DNA of 51,781 nt from Actinomycetota bacterium (GCA_040754375.1 JBFMCT010000023.1:1-51781); one strand, 5' to 3'; numbered from the stretch's first letter, positions 32,655-42,210 are shown. Notes: generated by a model from the letters alone, not told the origin. Numbers and translations are program-made.

Positions 32655-33389
32655 CGCAGGCAAGAAGGACTTCCGGTCCTGAGCCCGTACGGCCTCGCGT
32701 GCAATCCGTCGAATTGCGGCGTATGCACGGTATCCGGGACCGCCAATCCCAATGTGCTGACCGCCCTTGTCAAGGCGGCATGCGTGAGGGAAGCGATCCT
32801 TCCAGAGGTTGGGATCACGTACGGCTAGGGCAGCGAGGTACACAGCTGAGTATGCGTAGGGAGACTCGCCTTCATGGATCACCGTAAACCCGTTGTCGGA
32901 GAACATTCTCCGAAGCGCTTGGGGTGTGAATCGCCAGTAGTCTCCGTACTCTTGCCCGTGCTCTGGTTGAGCAAATGGGACGACCACTAGCACGGCATCA
33001 CGACTTAGATCGCAAAGATTCCGAATCGCGATGAGATGGTGGTATGCGTGCTCTAGTGTGCTGTGGTTAAGAACGAGGTCGAACTTCCGGTGTAGCTCGG
33101 CTGGCAGCGGCTCTTCAAGGTCAATTACATAATCAGTGTCGTGGCTATGCCCGCGACGCCCGCCGAGGTTGGAGCGGCGATACGCGACGGCATTCGGAAA
33201 GTAGTCCCTATACTTGCCACCGTCCTTATCCGAATCCTCCCACGCAGATACATTGAGGACTTGACCATACGCTAGCGGCCCAACCGCCTTTAGGAACTCG
33301 TTGGACCACAAGCGTGCGCGCCTATCCGTAGGACGTGCGGCGTATATTCGCATGGATCGCTTGATCCCTGCTGGCGACCAAGCGCTCAT
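32613..33389 (-). CDS. SAM-dependent methyltransferase (type 11-like)
   Basis: The 258-residue protein has a class I methyltransferase shape with an unusual first motif (QVLNVSAWEDSD) and later FDLVLNHSTLEHAYHHL, the acidic post-motif typical of type 11 enzymes, then a segment resembling YGDYWRFTPQALRRMF of sugar and lipid methyltransferases. The ATG at 33389 overlaps the sulfotransferase stop (ATGA) and has GGAAAGG upstream, better than the in-frame ATG at 33407. It is the last gene of the reverse operon that starts at 39594, and probably O-methylates the polymer or its end. Confidence 0.78.
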   Translation of the reverse strand: MSAWSPAGIKRSMRIYAARPTDRRARLWSNEFLKAVGPLAYGQVLNVSAWEDSDKDGGKYRDYFPNAVAYRRSNLGGRRGHSHDTDYVIDLEEPLPAELHRKFDLVLNHSTLEHAYHHLIAIRNLCDLSRDAVLVVVPFAQPEHGQEYGDYWRFTPQALRRMFSDNGFTVIHEGESPYAYSAVYLAALAVRDPNLWKDRFPHACRLDKGGQHIGIGGPGYRAYAAIRRIAREAVRAQDRKSFLPASAWEEAAGQRNTD

Positions 33390-34330
33390 CCGTGAACACC
33401 TTTCCATCTCAATGCCTCCAGCGTCGCTCGTGTGTGCTCCGTCTCCGATTCGAACTCGCGTTGTTCTCGGCTATTCCATTCAGGTGCCATGGTGCTCCGA
33501 CGGCTACGGCCGGGGGGCCGTCGACGCAACGCCTGGAGATCGTGTGGCTTGACCACGGGCGCTACTGAGAGGAAGGTGCAAAGACGTTCTTGACCATCCT
33601 GGTCAACACTCGCGATGTCAAGAACCATCGACTCGCCGGGAGACTGCCTCATGTCAGCTAGCGCCCTGCGGTAATACGCTGCCCACAGCCATGCCAGCCG
33701 GCCGACGATTGTCAGAGTAGCCCATCTCCGATACTCCTCGTCCCCACTCGGCGTAAGCCGGCTGAATACGTGGCTCGTGCGCCGGTAGGGAGCTTGGAAG
33801 CCTGGGGCGAGCCGCGTGTCGAGCCGCACATGGCGCTCGGAGTACCACCCCTTCGCCTGATGCGACCTCACCACGGCAGCGGGATCACGGTAGACAAGGA
33901 CGAACCGAGCGTCGAAGCAATGCGACAATACTGTAGTGAGTGGTGTCAGCAGTGGGTTTGCCTCAAAATACACTCGCCCCTGGCTCGCTGCTCCATAAAT
34001 CCGCTCGGCCCTGGCCTCAGCTAGCAGCCCGTGGTCCACCGGCAGGTGGTGCCACGCTGCCCAACAATCAAAGGCATCAGCAACTGGATCGAAGCTGTGG
34101 TCGAGATGGAACGAGGCAACTCGCGGGTGCGTCGCGAGCAATGCTGCTAGAAAATGGGTACCGCTTCGACCCATCCCGAGAGCGAAGCAAGGTGATGGCC
34201 GTATGGGGAGTTGAGCCAGGCGGTCGAGAGCGTCGCTGCGGGGGCTGTGCGGCTGGATCATGGATCCTGTCCCGCGGTGAAGCACTGTGTCAAGAGCGTG
34301 CGTGATTGATCGGACGACGGCTCTCTTCAC
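33386..34330 (-). CDS. Sulfotransferase family protein
   Basis: The 314-residue protein contains the PAPS-binding loop ALGMGRSGTHFLAALLATHP (about 50-69) and a second motif FVLVYRDPAAVVRSHQAKGW. It would sulfate the surface glycan. The ATG overlaps the deacetylase stop by four bases and its own stop overlaps the methyltransferase start. It differs clearly from the sulfotransferase at 27053 (length and motif spacing), so the two probably modify different positions. Confidence 0.87.
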   Translation of the reverse strand: MKRAVVRSITHALDTVLHRGTGSMIQPHSPRSDALDRLAQLPIRPSPCFALGMGRSGTHFLAALLATHPRVASFHLDHSFDPVADAFDCWAAWHHLPVDHGLLAEARAERIYGAASQGRVYFEANPLLTPLTTVLSHCFDARFVLVYRDPAAVVRSHQAKGWYSERHVRLDTRLAPGFQAPYRRTSHVFSRLTPSGDEEYRRWATLTIVGRLAWLWAAYYRRALADMRQSPGESMVLDIASVDQDGQERLCTFLSVAPVVKPHDLQALRRRPPGRSRRSTMAPEWNSREQREFESETEHTRATLEALRWKGVHG

Positions 34331-35271
34331 AGTGCGATCAGGCGGTCTCTGCTGGATGGCATGAAGCGGTAAAGGCGTTGTGGCCCCGCCAGCGGAAGTG
34401 CTCGTGTGGTTCGGGTCCCGTGGCTCTGGAGGATCCCGGTGTGCCCCGAGGATATCGCAAGCCTATAGGTCGACTCTCGGAAGGTGTGGTCGCCCCCGAA
34501 GGGAATAGCCAAGAGACTCGATGTGAGAAGTCCGCTTCCGAGCAAGTCCTCTCGTCCTCCTGAAATCTCCAGCTCAACGACGTGGTCCGGCACGGACGAT
34601 AGCATGTAGTGGTGACGAGTATGACTTCCAAAGCGAAGTAGGCCACGGGTATCGAGGGAGCGATAGATGTCTGCGGTGGGGTAATCGGCTCTGGAACTTG
34701 AAAGTGCATGTTCGTAGGCGAATCGAACACAGGCCTCAGCAATCTCATCGCTCGCTATACGGCGGGGATCCTTCGTGTCTTGTATCAGGTACTCTGCTCG
34801 TACTGCGGGATTGCGAAGGAAGGTTGTGAACAGCGCGCTTAGCCCGGCGTTCCGCACTTGGTGGATCGTGTGGCGCCAGTACGACCCGCCGCGCAGTAGA
34901 CCACCGATCAGGAAGGACGTCGCAGGAATATGCCGTCGCATGAGTATGGGCAGTGCGTGATCGAGAACGCTTCGGTGGCCATCGTCGAATGTAACTGCGG
35001 CCAACCCGCGCACCTCCTTCGCTGCGGCGTAGCGCGCATACAGCTCATCTACGTGAATTATCTCATAGCTCCGTTGGAGAAGCGCCATGTGGTGGTCGAA
35101 CGTCTCAGGAGTGACGGCGTGAATTCCCGTCTCGTACGGAGCTGGTTCTACCCTGTGGTAGAGGAGGATTAGAGGCTCGCGCCGCAGCCAGGCGGCGACA
35201 GGACTGAACCACGGCGCCCCGTACCTGCGGACGACGGTCCGGAGCCTACGGACGTATCGACGCGATGTCAC
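34327..35271 (-). CDS. Polysaccharide deacetylase (NodB/CE4-like)
   Basis: The 314-residue protein has the CE4 motifs LILLYHRV, AVTFDDGHRS (the Asp pair that binds metal and acts as base) and FGSHTRHHYMLS, which supplies the two metal histidines. It would remove N- or O-acetyl groups from a glycan. It lacks a clear signal peptide, so it may act on lipid-linked intermediates in the cytoplasm or rely on a non-classical N-terminus (RREPLILLYH region). The GTG at 35271 overlaps the stop of the upstream glycosyltransferase (GTGA); a longer in-frame start would run into that gene. Confidence 0.85.
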   Translation of the reverse strand: MTSRRYVRRLRTVVRRYGAPWFSPVAAWLRREPLILLYHRVEPAPYETGIHAVTPETFDHHMALLQRSYEIIHVDELYARYAAAKEVRGLAAVTFDDGHRSVLDHALPILMRRHIPATSFLIGGLLRGGSYWRHTIHQVRNAGLSALFTTFLRNPAVRAEYLIQDTKDPRRIASDEIAEACVRFAYEHALSSSRADYPTADIYRSLDTRGLLRFGSHTRHHYMLSSVPDHVVELEISGGREDLLGSGLLTSSLLAIPFGGDHTFRESTYRLAISSGHTGILQSHGTRTTRALPLAGPQRLYRFMPSSRDRLIAL

Positions 35272-36380
35272 GGCGACGCCCGATTCGCACCGCACTGGAG
35301 ACCGGCCAAGCACCGCTCCGCCCGAAGCTCCCAGGTGTGACGCTCCGTAAGTCGTTGTCGGGCATTGCGACCGACATGCCATGCCGACTCAGGTGACTCC
35401 ATTAACGACTTTAGCGCGGCGATCCAAGCGGCCGGGTCATCGGGGGGTGCGAAGAAGGCTGTATCGCCATCCGTGAGGACCTCGTGCAGTACCGGATGAT
35501 CGGACGCTAGTATGGGGCGGCCGGTCGCCATGTACTCGAATAGCTTGAGAGGGCTCATCCAGGCGCTCGTGTCATTATGACCTTGAGCGGTCTCCACGTT
35601 GCGACCGTACGGCATCAGGACGACGTCACTCCAGCGGTAGTGCTGGGCGACAGCACTTGGCGGCACCTGCCCGTGGAACGCCACATTTGGGGGAGTGGAC
35701 GGTGCGGTGTCGCGACGGCCTCCGACAAGGCGGAACGTCATCTCGGGAGTCGCGCTGGCCACGTCGAGGATGAGGTCGATACCGCGGCCTCGATAGAAGC
35801 TGCCGACGTAGAGAGCGTTACGTACTTCGCGACCCTGGGCCGGTACGGGCACTTGAGCCACGAGCCGAGCCGGCGCCGCGCTGGGCTCGACCTGAACCTC
35901 TTTGCTGACAGGATACCGCCGGTCACGCCACAAGCGGTGAAGCGCCTCAGAGATGAATATCATTCGTAGAAGGCGATCCGACTCAACGAGGCGCTCCAAG
36001 ACGCGACGTACAGCATTTGTCGGCGGATTGTGAAGTTCGAGGACCACCGGTAGGCCAATAGCCACTGCGGCAAGTGCGGTGAATGGGTGGCGAGAGTACA
36101 CTAAGTCAACCGCTCCATGGTGCATCAGGAGATGCGAGACCACCTGCGCAGTATAGGCAAACTCCCGTCCGCGAGTAGCGGGTACCGGTAGCCGCAGGAT
36201 CCGGAGTCCATCACCGATCATGTAGTAGTGTGTGATGCTCGAGCCAGTGGCGCTTGCGCGTTTCGCAGTAAGTTGCACCGAGTGCCCGCTTGTGACGAAA
36301 GCGTCCGCTTGGTTCACAGCGGCAACGCTGGAGGCTCGCACGCCTGGCACAGAAGCCTCTGAGATGTAGAGAATACGCAC
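35268..36380 (-). CDS. GT4-family glycosyltransferase
   Basis: The 370-residue protein starts MRILYISEASVPGVRASSVA, continues with VDLVYSRHPFTALAAVAIGLP, and in the donor half has ALYVGSFYRGRGIDLILDVA and SPLKLFEYMATGRPILASDHPVL, the E-x-M-A-x-G-x-P motif of GT4 enzymes. It would extend the lipid-linked repeat unit. It follows the HAD gene by 32 bases and overlaps the deacetylase gene, within the reverse operon from 39594. Confidence 0.88.
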   Translation of the reverse strand: MRILYISEASVPGVRASSVAAVNQADAFVTSGHSVQLTAKRASATGSSITHYYMIGDGLRILRLPVPATRGREFAYTAQVVSHLLMHHGAVDLVYSRHPFTALAAVAIGLPVVLELHNPPTNAVRRVLERLVESDRLLRMIFISEALHRLWRDRRYPVSKEVQVEPSAAPARLVAQVPVPAQGREVRNALYVGSFYRGRGIDLILDVASATPEMTFRLVGGRRDTAPSTPPNVAFHGQVPPSAVAQHYRWSDVVLMPYGRNVETAQGHNDTSAWMSPLKLFEYMATGRPILASDHPVLHEVLTDGDTAFFAPPDDPAAWIAALKSLMESPESAWHVGRNARQRLTERHTWELRAERCLAGLQCGANRASP

Positions 36381-36412
36381 GTGATGTCGGCAGGCAGGGT
36401 CGATGGAGATGG

Positions 36413-37129
36413 CTAGATCTGGGATACAGCTGAGGGCAGGCCGTGCAGGTCAGTGATAACACCGAGACAGGGTGTCCCGTGGAGTGGACTGGCTCCTTCA
36501 GTCGCGATGCGTGCGACGAAATGGACCCCGTTCTCAGTTGCTGCTCTCCAATCACTTAGGGCGTCGCCCACCATGACACATCGCCCTGGGTCGAGATCGT
36601 GGAGATCAAGGAGGTGTGATATCCAGGTGCCTTTAGGAGTGGGTGAGCCGTGTACGCTCTTGAAGTAGACATCCAGTCCTAGGGTCGAGACGATGTACTC
36701 AATCTCAGCCTGGGGTGTCGCAGAAACGACGAAGCATGGCGCCGAGCTGGAATATGCTTGCAGGAAGGCGTCGGCTCCGGGTACGAGGGGCGAGCGGAGA
36801 ACACGAGCGACGACAAGCTGTTCGAATCGCTGACAGAGCTCGGCCATTGTGGCCTCGGTCAGCTCCTGGTCGAGGAGGTGCTCGTAGACCCAGCGGAACT
36901 TCTCGTACCGCGAGAGCCCGAGGTTGGCTACGTGGTACTGCACGACAGCCTCTGTGATACATAGAGGATGATCAGCGAACAGCTCACGGAATGCGTCCGT
37001 CTTCACCTCGACGGATTCTAGGATGACGCCGTCGAAGTCAAGGAACAGCGCCGCGAGGTTGAGGCGAGGGTGGTGAACTGGCGCCTGGCCCTGGACGGAG
37101 CCTCTCTGGGTTGAGCTGTCGTCTAGCAA
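36413..37129 (-). CDS. HAD-superfamily hydrolase/phosphatase
   Basis: The 238-residue protein has HAD motif I FLDFDGVILES (DxD), motif II VVSATP, and motif IV VMVGDALSDWRAA, with a four-helix cap between them. It would dephosphorylate a small sugar phosphate, or act as a phosphoglucomutase-like enzyme. The TTG start lies directly after the TAG stop of the PIG-L gene (TAGTTG), which is consistent with coupling, but the first 25 residues are not conserved in character, so the start may be later. Confidence 0.82.
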   Translation of the reverse strand: MLDDSSTQRGSVQGQAPVHHPRLNLAALFLDFDGVILESVEVKTDAFRELFADHPLCITEAVVQYHVANLGLSRYEKFRWVYEHLLDQELTEATMAELCQRFEQLVVARVLRSPLVPGADAFLQAYSSSAPCFVVSATPQAEIEYIVSTLGLDVYFKSVHGSPTPKGTWISHLLDLHDLDPGRCVMVGDALSDWRAATENGVHFVARIATEGASPLHGTPCLGVITDLHGLPSAVSQI

Positions 37130-37834
37130 CTATCCACCCCCGTTGTTGAACAGATCGGGTGGTGCCGTCATACGGATAAGCTGGAAAGCCTCTCCGAATC
37201 CGACTCCGATCTGGCTCCCGCGGAACAGTGCAAGGGCCCGCAGGGCCTCCACGGAACGGGCAGCAGGATACCCTTGCAGCTGGCTCTCGTACATTCGCAT
37301 GGCCTCGATCTTAGGCTCAATATGTGCGGTGATGTCCACGACCCACGATGGGGTGAAGTTCGGCTCGATATGTGGTGCCGTCCAGTGTGTCTCGGAAACC
37401 GTTTCGTAAGCGGCGAGGACCGAGATACCCCGCCCGGGGCCGACCGGGCGGCATGCGACCATGCAGGCATCGAATACCACCCGGTGATCCACATGGCGGT
37501 CGACATATGGTACCAGGACAACCTGGGGTTGGAAGTCCTTGAGTACAGTGAGGATCCGCGCGTTCACCTCTGCCACCGGAGCCTCCCTGAGCAAGACAGC
37601 GGGGTAGTCGAGGAAGATGGACGACTTGACTCCGACGATGCCGTGCGCGCGGCGCGCCTCGGCCACTGTTCGCCGGTGGATATCCGCCGGGTAGAGGGGG
37701 GGCATGTGGGCGGCGACAGTGAGCACTATCGCCTCGCCTCCGGCACCAGCGAAGCGTGCGATCGACCCCCCGGCGCCCAGGATCTCGTCATCGGGGTGAG
37801 GGGCGACAACGAGGAGCCGGCCAGGGGCACTCAT
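37130..37834 (-). CDS. PIG-L/LmbE-type N-deacetylase
   Basis: The 234-residue protein begins APGRLLVVAPHPDDEILGAG, with the zinc motif PHPDDE, and has YVDRHVDHRVVFDAC later, supplying the other histidine and acid. PIG-L enzymes deacetylate GlcNAc-linked lipids or small molecules such as GlcNAc-inositol. The ATG overlaps the carbamoyltransferase stop (ATGA at 37831-37834). Together with the carbamoyltransferase it suggests deacetylation of a sugar that is then carbamoylated, or modification of the same residue. Confidence 0.87.
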   Translation of the reverse strand: MSAPGRLLVVAPHPDDEILGAGGSIARFAGAGGEAIVLTVAAHMPPLYPADIHRRTVAEARRAHGIVGVKSSIFLDYPAVLLREAPVAEVNARILTVLKDFQPQVVLVPYVDRHVDHRVVFDACMVACRPVGPGRGISVLAAYETVSETHWTAPHIEPNFTPSWVVDITAHIEPKIEAMRMYESQLQGYPAARSVEALRALALFRGSQIGVGFGEAFQLIRMTAPPDLFNNGGG

Positions 37835-39594
37835 CCCTGACTGAGCCCGGGCTTGCGGATGACGAAGTCGCCGGCGGCGAGGACTTCGAGCCCGGTGGCC
37901 CAGAAAGTGCGGAGGGCGTCGGAGAACGTGCACACGATCGGCTCACCCTTCACATTGAAGGAGGTGTTGAGGAGCACCGGCACCCCGGTGATGTCGCCGA
38001 AGCGGGTCAATAGACGGTGGTATAGCGGGGACACGCGCTCGTGGACGAACTGCACGCGGGATGTGCCGTCGACGTGGACCACCGCAGGCGCATCGCTGGC
38101 GAGGCGGCTGTTGGCGGGGAAGGCGATTATCATGAAGGGCGCGTCGGTGTACCGATCGAAGTAGTCAACTGCCGCTTCCGCTGGCATCGATGGGCAGAAT
38201 GGTCGCCAGTACTCGCGGAACTTGATGATGGCGTTGACCTTGTCCCGGTTGGCGACATTGCGCGGGTCCGCGAGGATGCTGCGGTTGCCGAGTGCACGGG
38301 GCCCGGCCTCCATCCGCCCCTGGAACCATCCGACTATCCGGCCCTTGGCAAGTTCCATCGCCACCGTCGTACACACATCAGGTGCGCGCTCGTAAGTGAG
38401 GCGGGCCAACTGGAGGGTGTGCTCGATCTGCTGGTTCGTCTCCTCGTGCCCCAGCGCCAGGGTCTCGAGGCGCTCCGGGTGGGCGCCCGTCGCCTGGTAA
38501 CAGGCAGCGAGTGCCGCCCCGACAGCGGCGCCGCCGTCGCTGCATAGCGGCATCGGGAAGATGTCGTCGATTTCGGGATTGCTGAAGAGCCGGCTGTTCA
38601 TCTTCACGTTCAGGCCGACGCCACCGCCGATGCACACGTTGCGGACCCCCGTCTCCTTGATCGCCCATCGCACCAGGCGCTCGACGGTTACCTCGAGGAT
38701 CTCCTGAACCGCGTACGCGACAGCCTCATGCCAGGGCGTGATGTCCTCGTGAGGAAGGCGCGGCGGGCGACCGAGTAGGTCGACCAGGCCGTCGGTGAAC
38801 CGGTCGGAGTAGCTGTGAGGGCCGTAGTGAATGAACGTGGGCTCCACCTCGAACTCGACGCCGTCGGGCGCCACCCGCACCACCTCCTCGATCCTGGTGC
38901 GGAGTTGGTGGTCGGGACGCCCGTAGGCTGCGAGTCCCATGACCTTGTACTCACCGTCATAGGCCTGGAACCCGAGGTACTCCGTGAACGCGGCGTAGAC
39001 CCAACCCAGTGAGTGCGGCATGAACACTTCCCGCAGGGGGCTGAGCCGGTCGCCGTCCTTCAGCCACAGAACAGTCGTGTGCTGGTCACCGGACCCGTCG
39101 ATGGTCAAGCACACTGCTTGGTCGAACGGGGACTGCATGGCTGCGTGGAACGCGTGCGTGTAGTGGTGTGGTACGGCAACCAGTGGCGGGAAGGCAACGT
39201 CGCCGAACGACCTCCGCCAGTGGAACTCGTGGTACTGCTGGAGGGACTCCTGGTTGAACTTCCTGAGGACCGACTGCTGCCACGCCACCGTGCGGTCATC
39301 CACTGGGAAACGCTCCCCGAGTGAGTCGAAGAACGACGCCATCGTCCCGTCGCTGTATGCGGGAAGGTTCCAATTGATCCCCACGCCCGCGACATCGCTG
39401 ATTGATGCGCCGGCCTGTGCCAGGCAGTGCCTCAGCGCCCGAAGGGGATAGAGGTAGGGTGCATGTTTGAAGCGGTTGTGCCGCTCCTCCTCCGAGTAGG
39501 CCAGCACCTTACCGTGCCGGACCGCCGCCACCGCGGGGTCGAGGTGACCCTCGAAGATCCCGAGGAAGACCGGGGACCTGTCGGATGTGCTCAT
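37831..39594 (-). CDS. Carbamoyltransferase, NodU/TobZ/CmcH family
   Basis: The 587-residue protein has the N-terminal Kae1-like half, with AVPHHYTHAFHAAMQSPF (metal histidines) and LTIDGSGDQHTTVLWL, followed by the segment NVCIGGGVGLNVKMNSRLF, WFQGRMEAGPRALGNRSILA, and the C-terminal carbamoylation half ending in TGVPVLLNTSFNVKGEPIV. The family moves the carbamoyl group of carbamoyl phosphate onto a sugar hydroxyl via an adenylate. CAGGAG lies upstream of the ATG. It is the first gene of a seven-gene reverse operon and is divergent from the Wzy-type gene, with 185 bases between. Confidence 0.92.
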   Translation of the reverse strand: MSTSDRSPVFLGIFEGHLDPAVAAVRHGKVLAYSEEERHNRFKHAPYLYPLRALRHCLAQAGASISDVAGVGINWNLPAYSDGTMASFFDSLGERFPVDDRTVAWQQSVLRKFNQESLQQYHEFHWRRSFGDVAFPPLVAVPHHYTHAFHAAMQSPFDQAVCLTIDGSGDQHTTVLWLKDGDRLSPLREVFMPHSLGWVYAAFTEYLGFQAYDGEYKVMGLAAYGRPDHQLRTRIEEVVRVAPDGVEFEVEPTFIHYGPHSYSDRFTDGLVDLLGRPPRLPHEDITPWHEAVAYAVQEILEVTVERLVRWAIKETGVRNVCIGGGVGLNVKMNSRLFSNPEIDDIFPMPLCSDGGAAVGAALAACYQATGAHPERLETLALGHEETNQQIEHTLQLARLTYERAPDVCTTVAMELAKGRIVGWFQGRMEAGPRALGNRSILADPRNVANRDKVNAIIKFREYWRPFCPSMPAEAAVDYFDRYTDAPFMIIAFPANSRLASDAPAVVHVDGTSRVQFVHERVSPLYHRLLTRFGDITGVPVLLNTSFNVKGEPIVCTFSDALRTFWATGLEVLAAGDFVIRKPGLSQG

Positions 39595-39779
39595 AAGTGT
39601 GGGCTCCTGGTAGTTCGACCGCCCGCCTCACCTGCTGCCCACGAACTCGCTGTCCCTGAGAGTCCGCGACACCCGGGTGCTGGGCCGCCTCCGATCGAGC
39701 GCTCACGATACTAGGGTCTGGTCGAGACGGCCGTTGGCCGAGTCGGCCCGCTGCCAAGGGTTGTGGCCAAAGGGAGAAG

Positions 39780-41000
39780 ATGGCATACGGCGCATGTCCA
39801 GTCCACAGGGCCCCTCCGGTCCACGATCGCGCCCGGCCTAGTCGGGTGCCGATCACCGTGATCGACGTGCTCGTGGTGGCCGCGGCCATCGGGACCGCTT
39901 TTCAGAAGCCGACGTTCCCGGGTAATTTGTCGATCGTCGACCCAGTGTTCGTTCTAGTAAACTTAGTGGCGTTTCGCTACGTCCTGATCAGGGCGAATCC
40001 TGGTAGCGAGCTACTTCGGCGTCTGCTTCCCTGGCTGTGGTTGCTGTGTGTGTCCACGATCGTGACCATGATCCGTGTCGGCATACCGTTTTGGCTCGTC
40101 TCAACGTTCGCTCGCGAGATTCTCGCCGTCATTACGTTTGCAGGTCTCGTGGCGGTGCTCGCCGGCCGGCCTCGAACGATCGATCGGGCCCGCATCGCCT
40201 TTCTCGCGGCCGTCGCGTTCGTGGCGCTTACGAACATCTTTGAGATCGGAGGGCGGGCCGGAGAACGACAAGCCGGGCTCACGGTCCGGAACGTGAACTA
40301 CGCCGCTCATCTACTCGCGATGGGCCTACTCGTCCTCGGGACGGCCCGGAACCTCCGGCGGTCCCTCCGCTGGCCCTTGGCTGGCGTCTACCTGTTGGCA
40401 CTTGTCCGCACGGGATCGTTCGGAGCGCTTCTCAGTCTGCTTGCGGCCACGGTTTACGTGGTTTGGCGAGCGACATCACATTTCCGCGGCCAGGGGCGGG
40501 TGTTGGTCCGGATCGTCTCGCTCGCCGCGCTGCTGGCAGTCGGAGCGTGGGGTGTGAGCAGTATCAGGTTGGCGGAGTTCGATGTGGGATCGGGAGTCGA
40601 CTCCAACCGGCTCACTCGCAGCGAGTCGTCGCGTATCGATACGTGGCGCTATGGCCTCGAACAGCTTCGCTCCCACCCGTACGGGATCGGCCCGGGAGGC
40701 TATGAGTTCCTCCCAGAGAAGGCAGGGACTAGCGACGAGATGCATAGCGATCCCTTGGCGTTCCTGGTTGAGCATGGTCCGCTTGGGCTCGTGGCCTTCT
40801 TGGGCATCGCCTATGTCCTCTGGCGGGCAGCGCCACCGGCGAGCGCGTCCCGGGTCGTACTGGTGGCGTTCGCGGCCGGCGGTCTTGTGCGCCAGACGTT
40901 CACTTTCCGCTACATCTGGATCGCGCTGGCCATCGTGCTCGCCAGCGACCTTCTGGACCGGCGCCAGCCAGCTCAAGATCCAGTCATGAAGGCCGGTTGA
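39780..41000 (+). CDS. O-antigen polymerase/ligase-like membrane protein (Wzy/WaaL-type)
   Basis: The 406-residue protein has about ten to eleven membrane helices and a long outer loop (about 275-325) with SESSRIDTWRYGLEQLRSHP and GIGPGGYEFLPEK, the pattern of the Wzy_C/O-antigen ligase family, where a loop H or R acts in glycan transfer. It would polymerise the lipid-linked units or attach the finished chain. Start is uncertain: ATG 39780 follows GGGAGA closely; GTG 39846 would begin at the first helix. It ends with a 17-base overlap with the convergent glycosyltransferase gene. Confidence 0.82.
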   Translation: MAYGACPVHRAPPVHDRARPSRVPITVIDVLVVAAAIGTAFQKPTFPGNLSIVDPVFVLVNLVAFRYVLIRANPGSELLRRLLPWLWLLCVSTIVTMIRVGIPFWLVSTFAREILAVITFAGLVAVLAGRPRTIDRARIAFLAAVAFVALTNIFEIGGRAGERQAGLTVRNVNYAAHLLAMGLLVLGTARNLRRSLRWPLAGVYLLALVRTGSFGALLSLLAATVYVVWRATSHFRGQGRVLVRIVSLAALLAVGAWGVSSIRLAEFDVGSGVDSNRLTRSESSRIDTWRYGLEQLRSHPYGIGPGGYEFLPEKAGTSDEMHSDPLAFLVEHGPLGLVAFLGIAYVLWRAAPPASASRVVLVAFAAGGLVRQTFTFRYIWIALAIVLASDLLDRRQPAQDPVMKAG

Positions 41001-42210
41001 GAAGCAGCCTGCCAGTCTCCGCCCGGCCCGAGAAGTTGTCGATCCGACGGTTTCGGGTGCGCCGCCCGCCCTTCTTCGCGACGCGCGCGTAGACATCTAG
41101 CGATCGCGTGGCGACCCCACGCTGGTCGAACGCATCGAGGCTCCGCCGGCGGGCAGCCTCGCCCAGGCGGGCCCGGAGCCCAGGATCTTCGAGCAGTAGC
41201 GATAACGCAGCCTCCAGGTCGTCTGCCGAGCGGGGCCGCACGAGCAGGAGGTCCCGAAAGGGACGGCCGATCTCCCGGCATCCCTTGATGTCAGTGAGGA
41301 CGATCGGTCGGCCAACCGCCGCGGCCTCCATGGACGCTCGCGACAGACCCTCTCTTGCGAATGACGGATGGACGAACACGTCAAGCGCCGAGAGCACGTC
41401 GACCATGTCTTCCCGCAGGCCGACGAATCGCACCGCCTCCGATCTCACGTCGACGGCGTCTGGATGGCCCTCGTCGGAGGCACCGACCCACGCGAAGCGG
41501 GCCCGGTAAGCCAGTCGCTCGGCTACCTCTGCGAACACTAGGACCCCCTTGGACTCCAACACCCTTCCCACGGCGCCTACCAGGATCTCGTCCTCGCCGA
41601 TCCCCCACTCCTCCCGCACCCGGGTGCGGCCTTCCTCGTCGAAACGAAACCGGGTGAGGTCTACGCCATTGCCGACGTAGGCGCGCCTCTGCGGCGGGAC
41701 CGCCCATCGGAGGGCCCGCTCGTCATCCGCGTTCTGGTAGAGCTCGAAGTCGGAGAGCTGCGCTGCCAGAGCTTCGACGAGCGTTACGCCGCACCGCAGG
41801 AGAAGCGGATCTTCCTCGCGGGCCCAGAGCCCGTGGCATGTGTTCACGATAACGGGCACGCGGGCAACCCGGCCGACGACACGGCCGAGGACGCCGGCCT
41901 TCGGCATGTGGGTGTGCAGCACATCGAGATCGAGCTGCCGGAGCGCCCGGTAAAGCTCCTTGGCGGCCCTGGTGTCAGCCCCGAGGTCCCACGACCGGGA
42001 CAGGCTCGGGACATGGACCGGCTCAACGCCGAGCGATCTCAAATGTGGTGCCCACGTGCCGGGCGCCGAGAGCGCGAACACCTCGGCGCCCGACGCGAGA
42101 TCGACCTCCAACTCGGTGCGCAGGAGCAGGAACAGGCTGAAATCGGCCGAGGCGAGATGGCCGATGCGCAGCGGTCGCTCCGTAAGGGTCGCGGTTGCTG
42201 GCACCCTCAC
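40984..42210 (-). CDS. GT4-family glycosyltransferase
   Basis: The 408-residue protein is a GT-B enzyme: LRIGHLASADFSLFLLLRTE, VLHTHMPKAGVLGRVVGRVA, then VGAVGRVLESKGVLVFAEVA and PSFAREGLSRASMEAAAVGR, the E-x7-E motif of GT4. It has the plan of GT4 enzymes such as undecaprenyl-linked N-acetylhexosaminyltransferases. The GTG at 42210 overlaps the aminotransferase stop (GTGA); GTG 42213 lies one codon earlier. It is the final gene of the reverse operon beginning at 46537. Confidence 0.88.
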   Translation of the reverse strand: MRVPATATLTERPLRIGHLASADFSLFLLLRTELEVDLASGAEVFALSAPGTWAPHLRSLGVEPVHVPSLSRSWDLGADTRAAKELYRALRQLDLDVLHTHMPKAGVLGRVVGRVARVPVIVNTCHGLWAREEDPLLLRCGVTLVEALAAQLSDFELYQNADDERALRWAVPPQRRAYVGNGVDLTRFRFDEEGRTRVREEWGIGEDEILVGAVGRVLESKGVLVFAEVAERLAYRARFAWVGASDEGHPDAVDVRSEAVRFVGLREDMVDVLSALDVFVHPSFAREGLSRASMEAAAVGRPIVLTDIKGCREIGRPFRDLLLVRPRSADDLEAALSLLLEDPGLRARLGEAARRRSLDAFDQRGVATRSLDVYARVAKKGGRRTRNRRIDNFSGRAETGRLLLNRPS

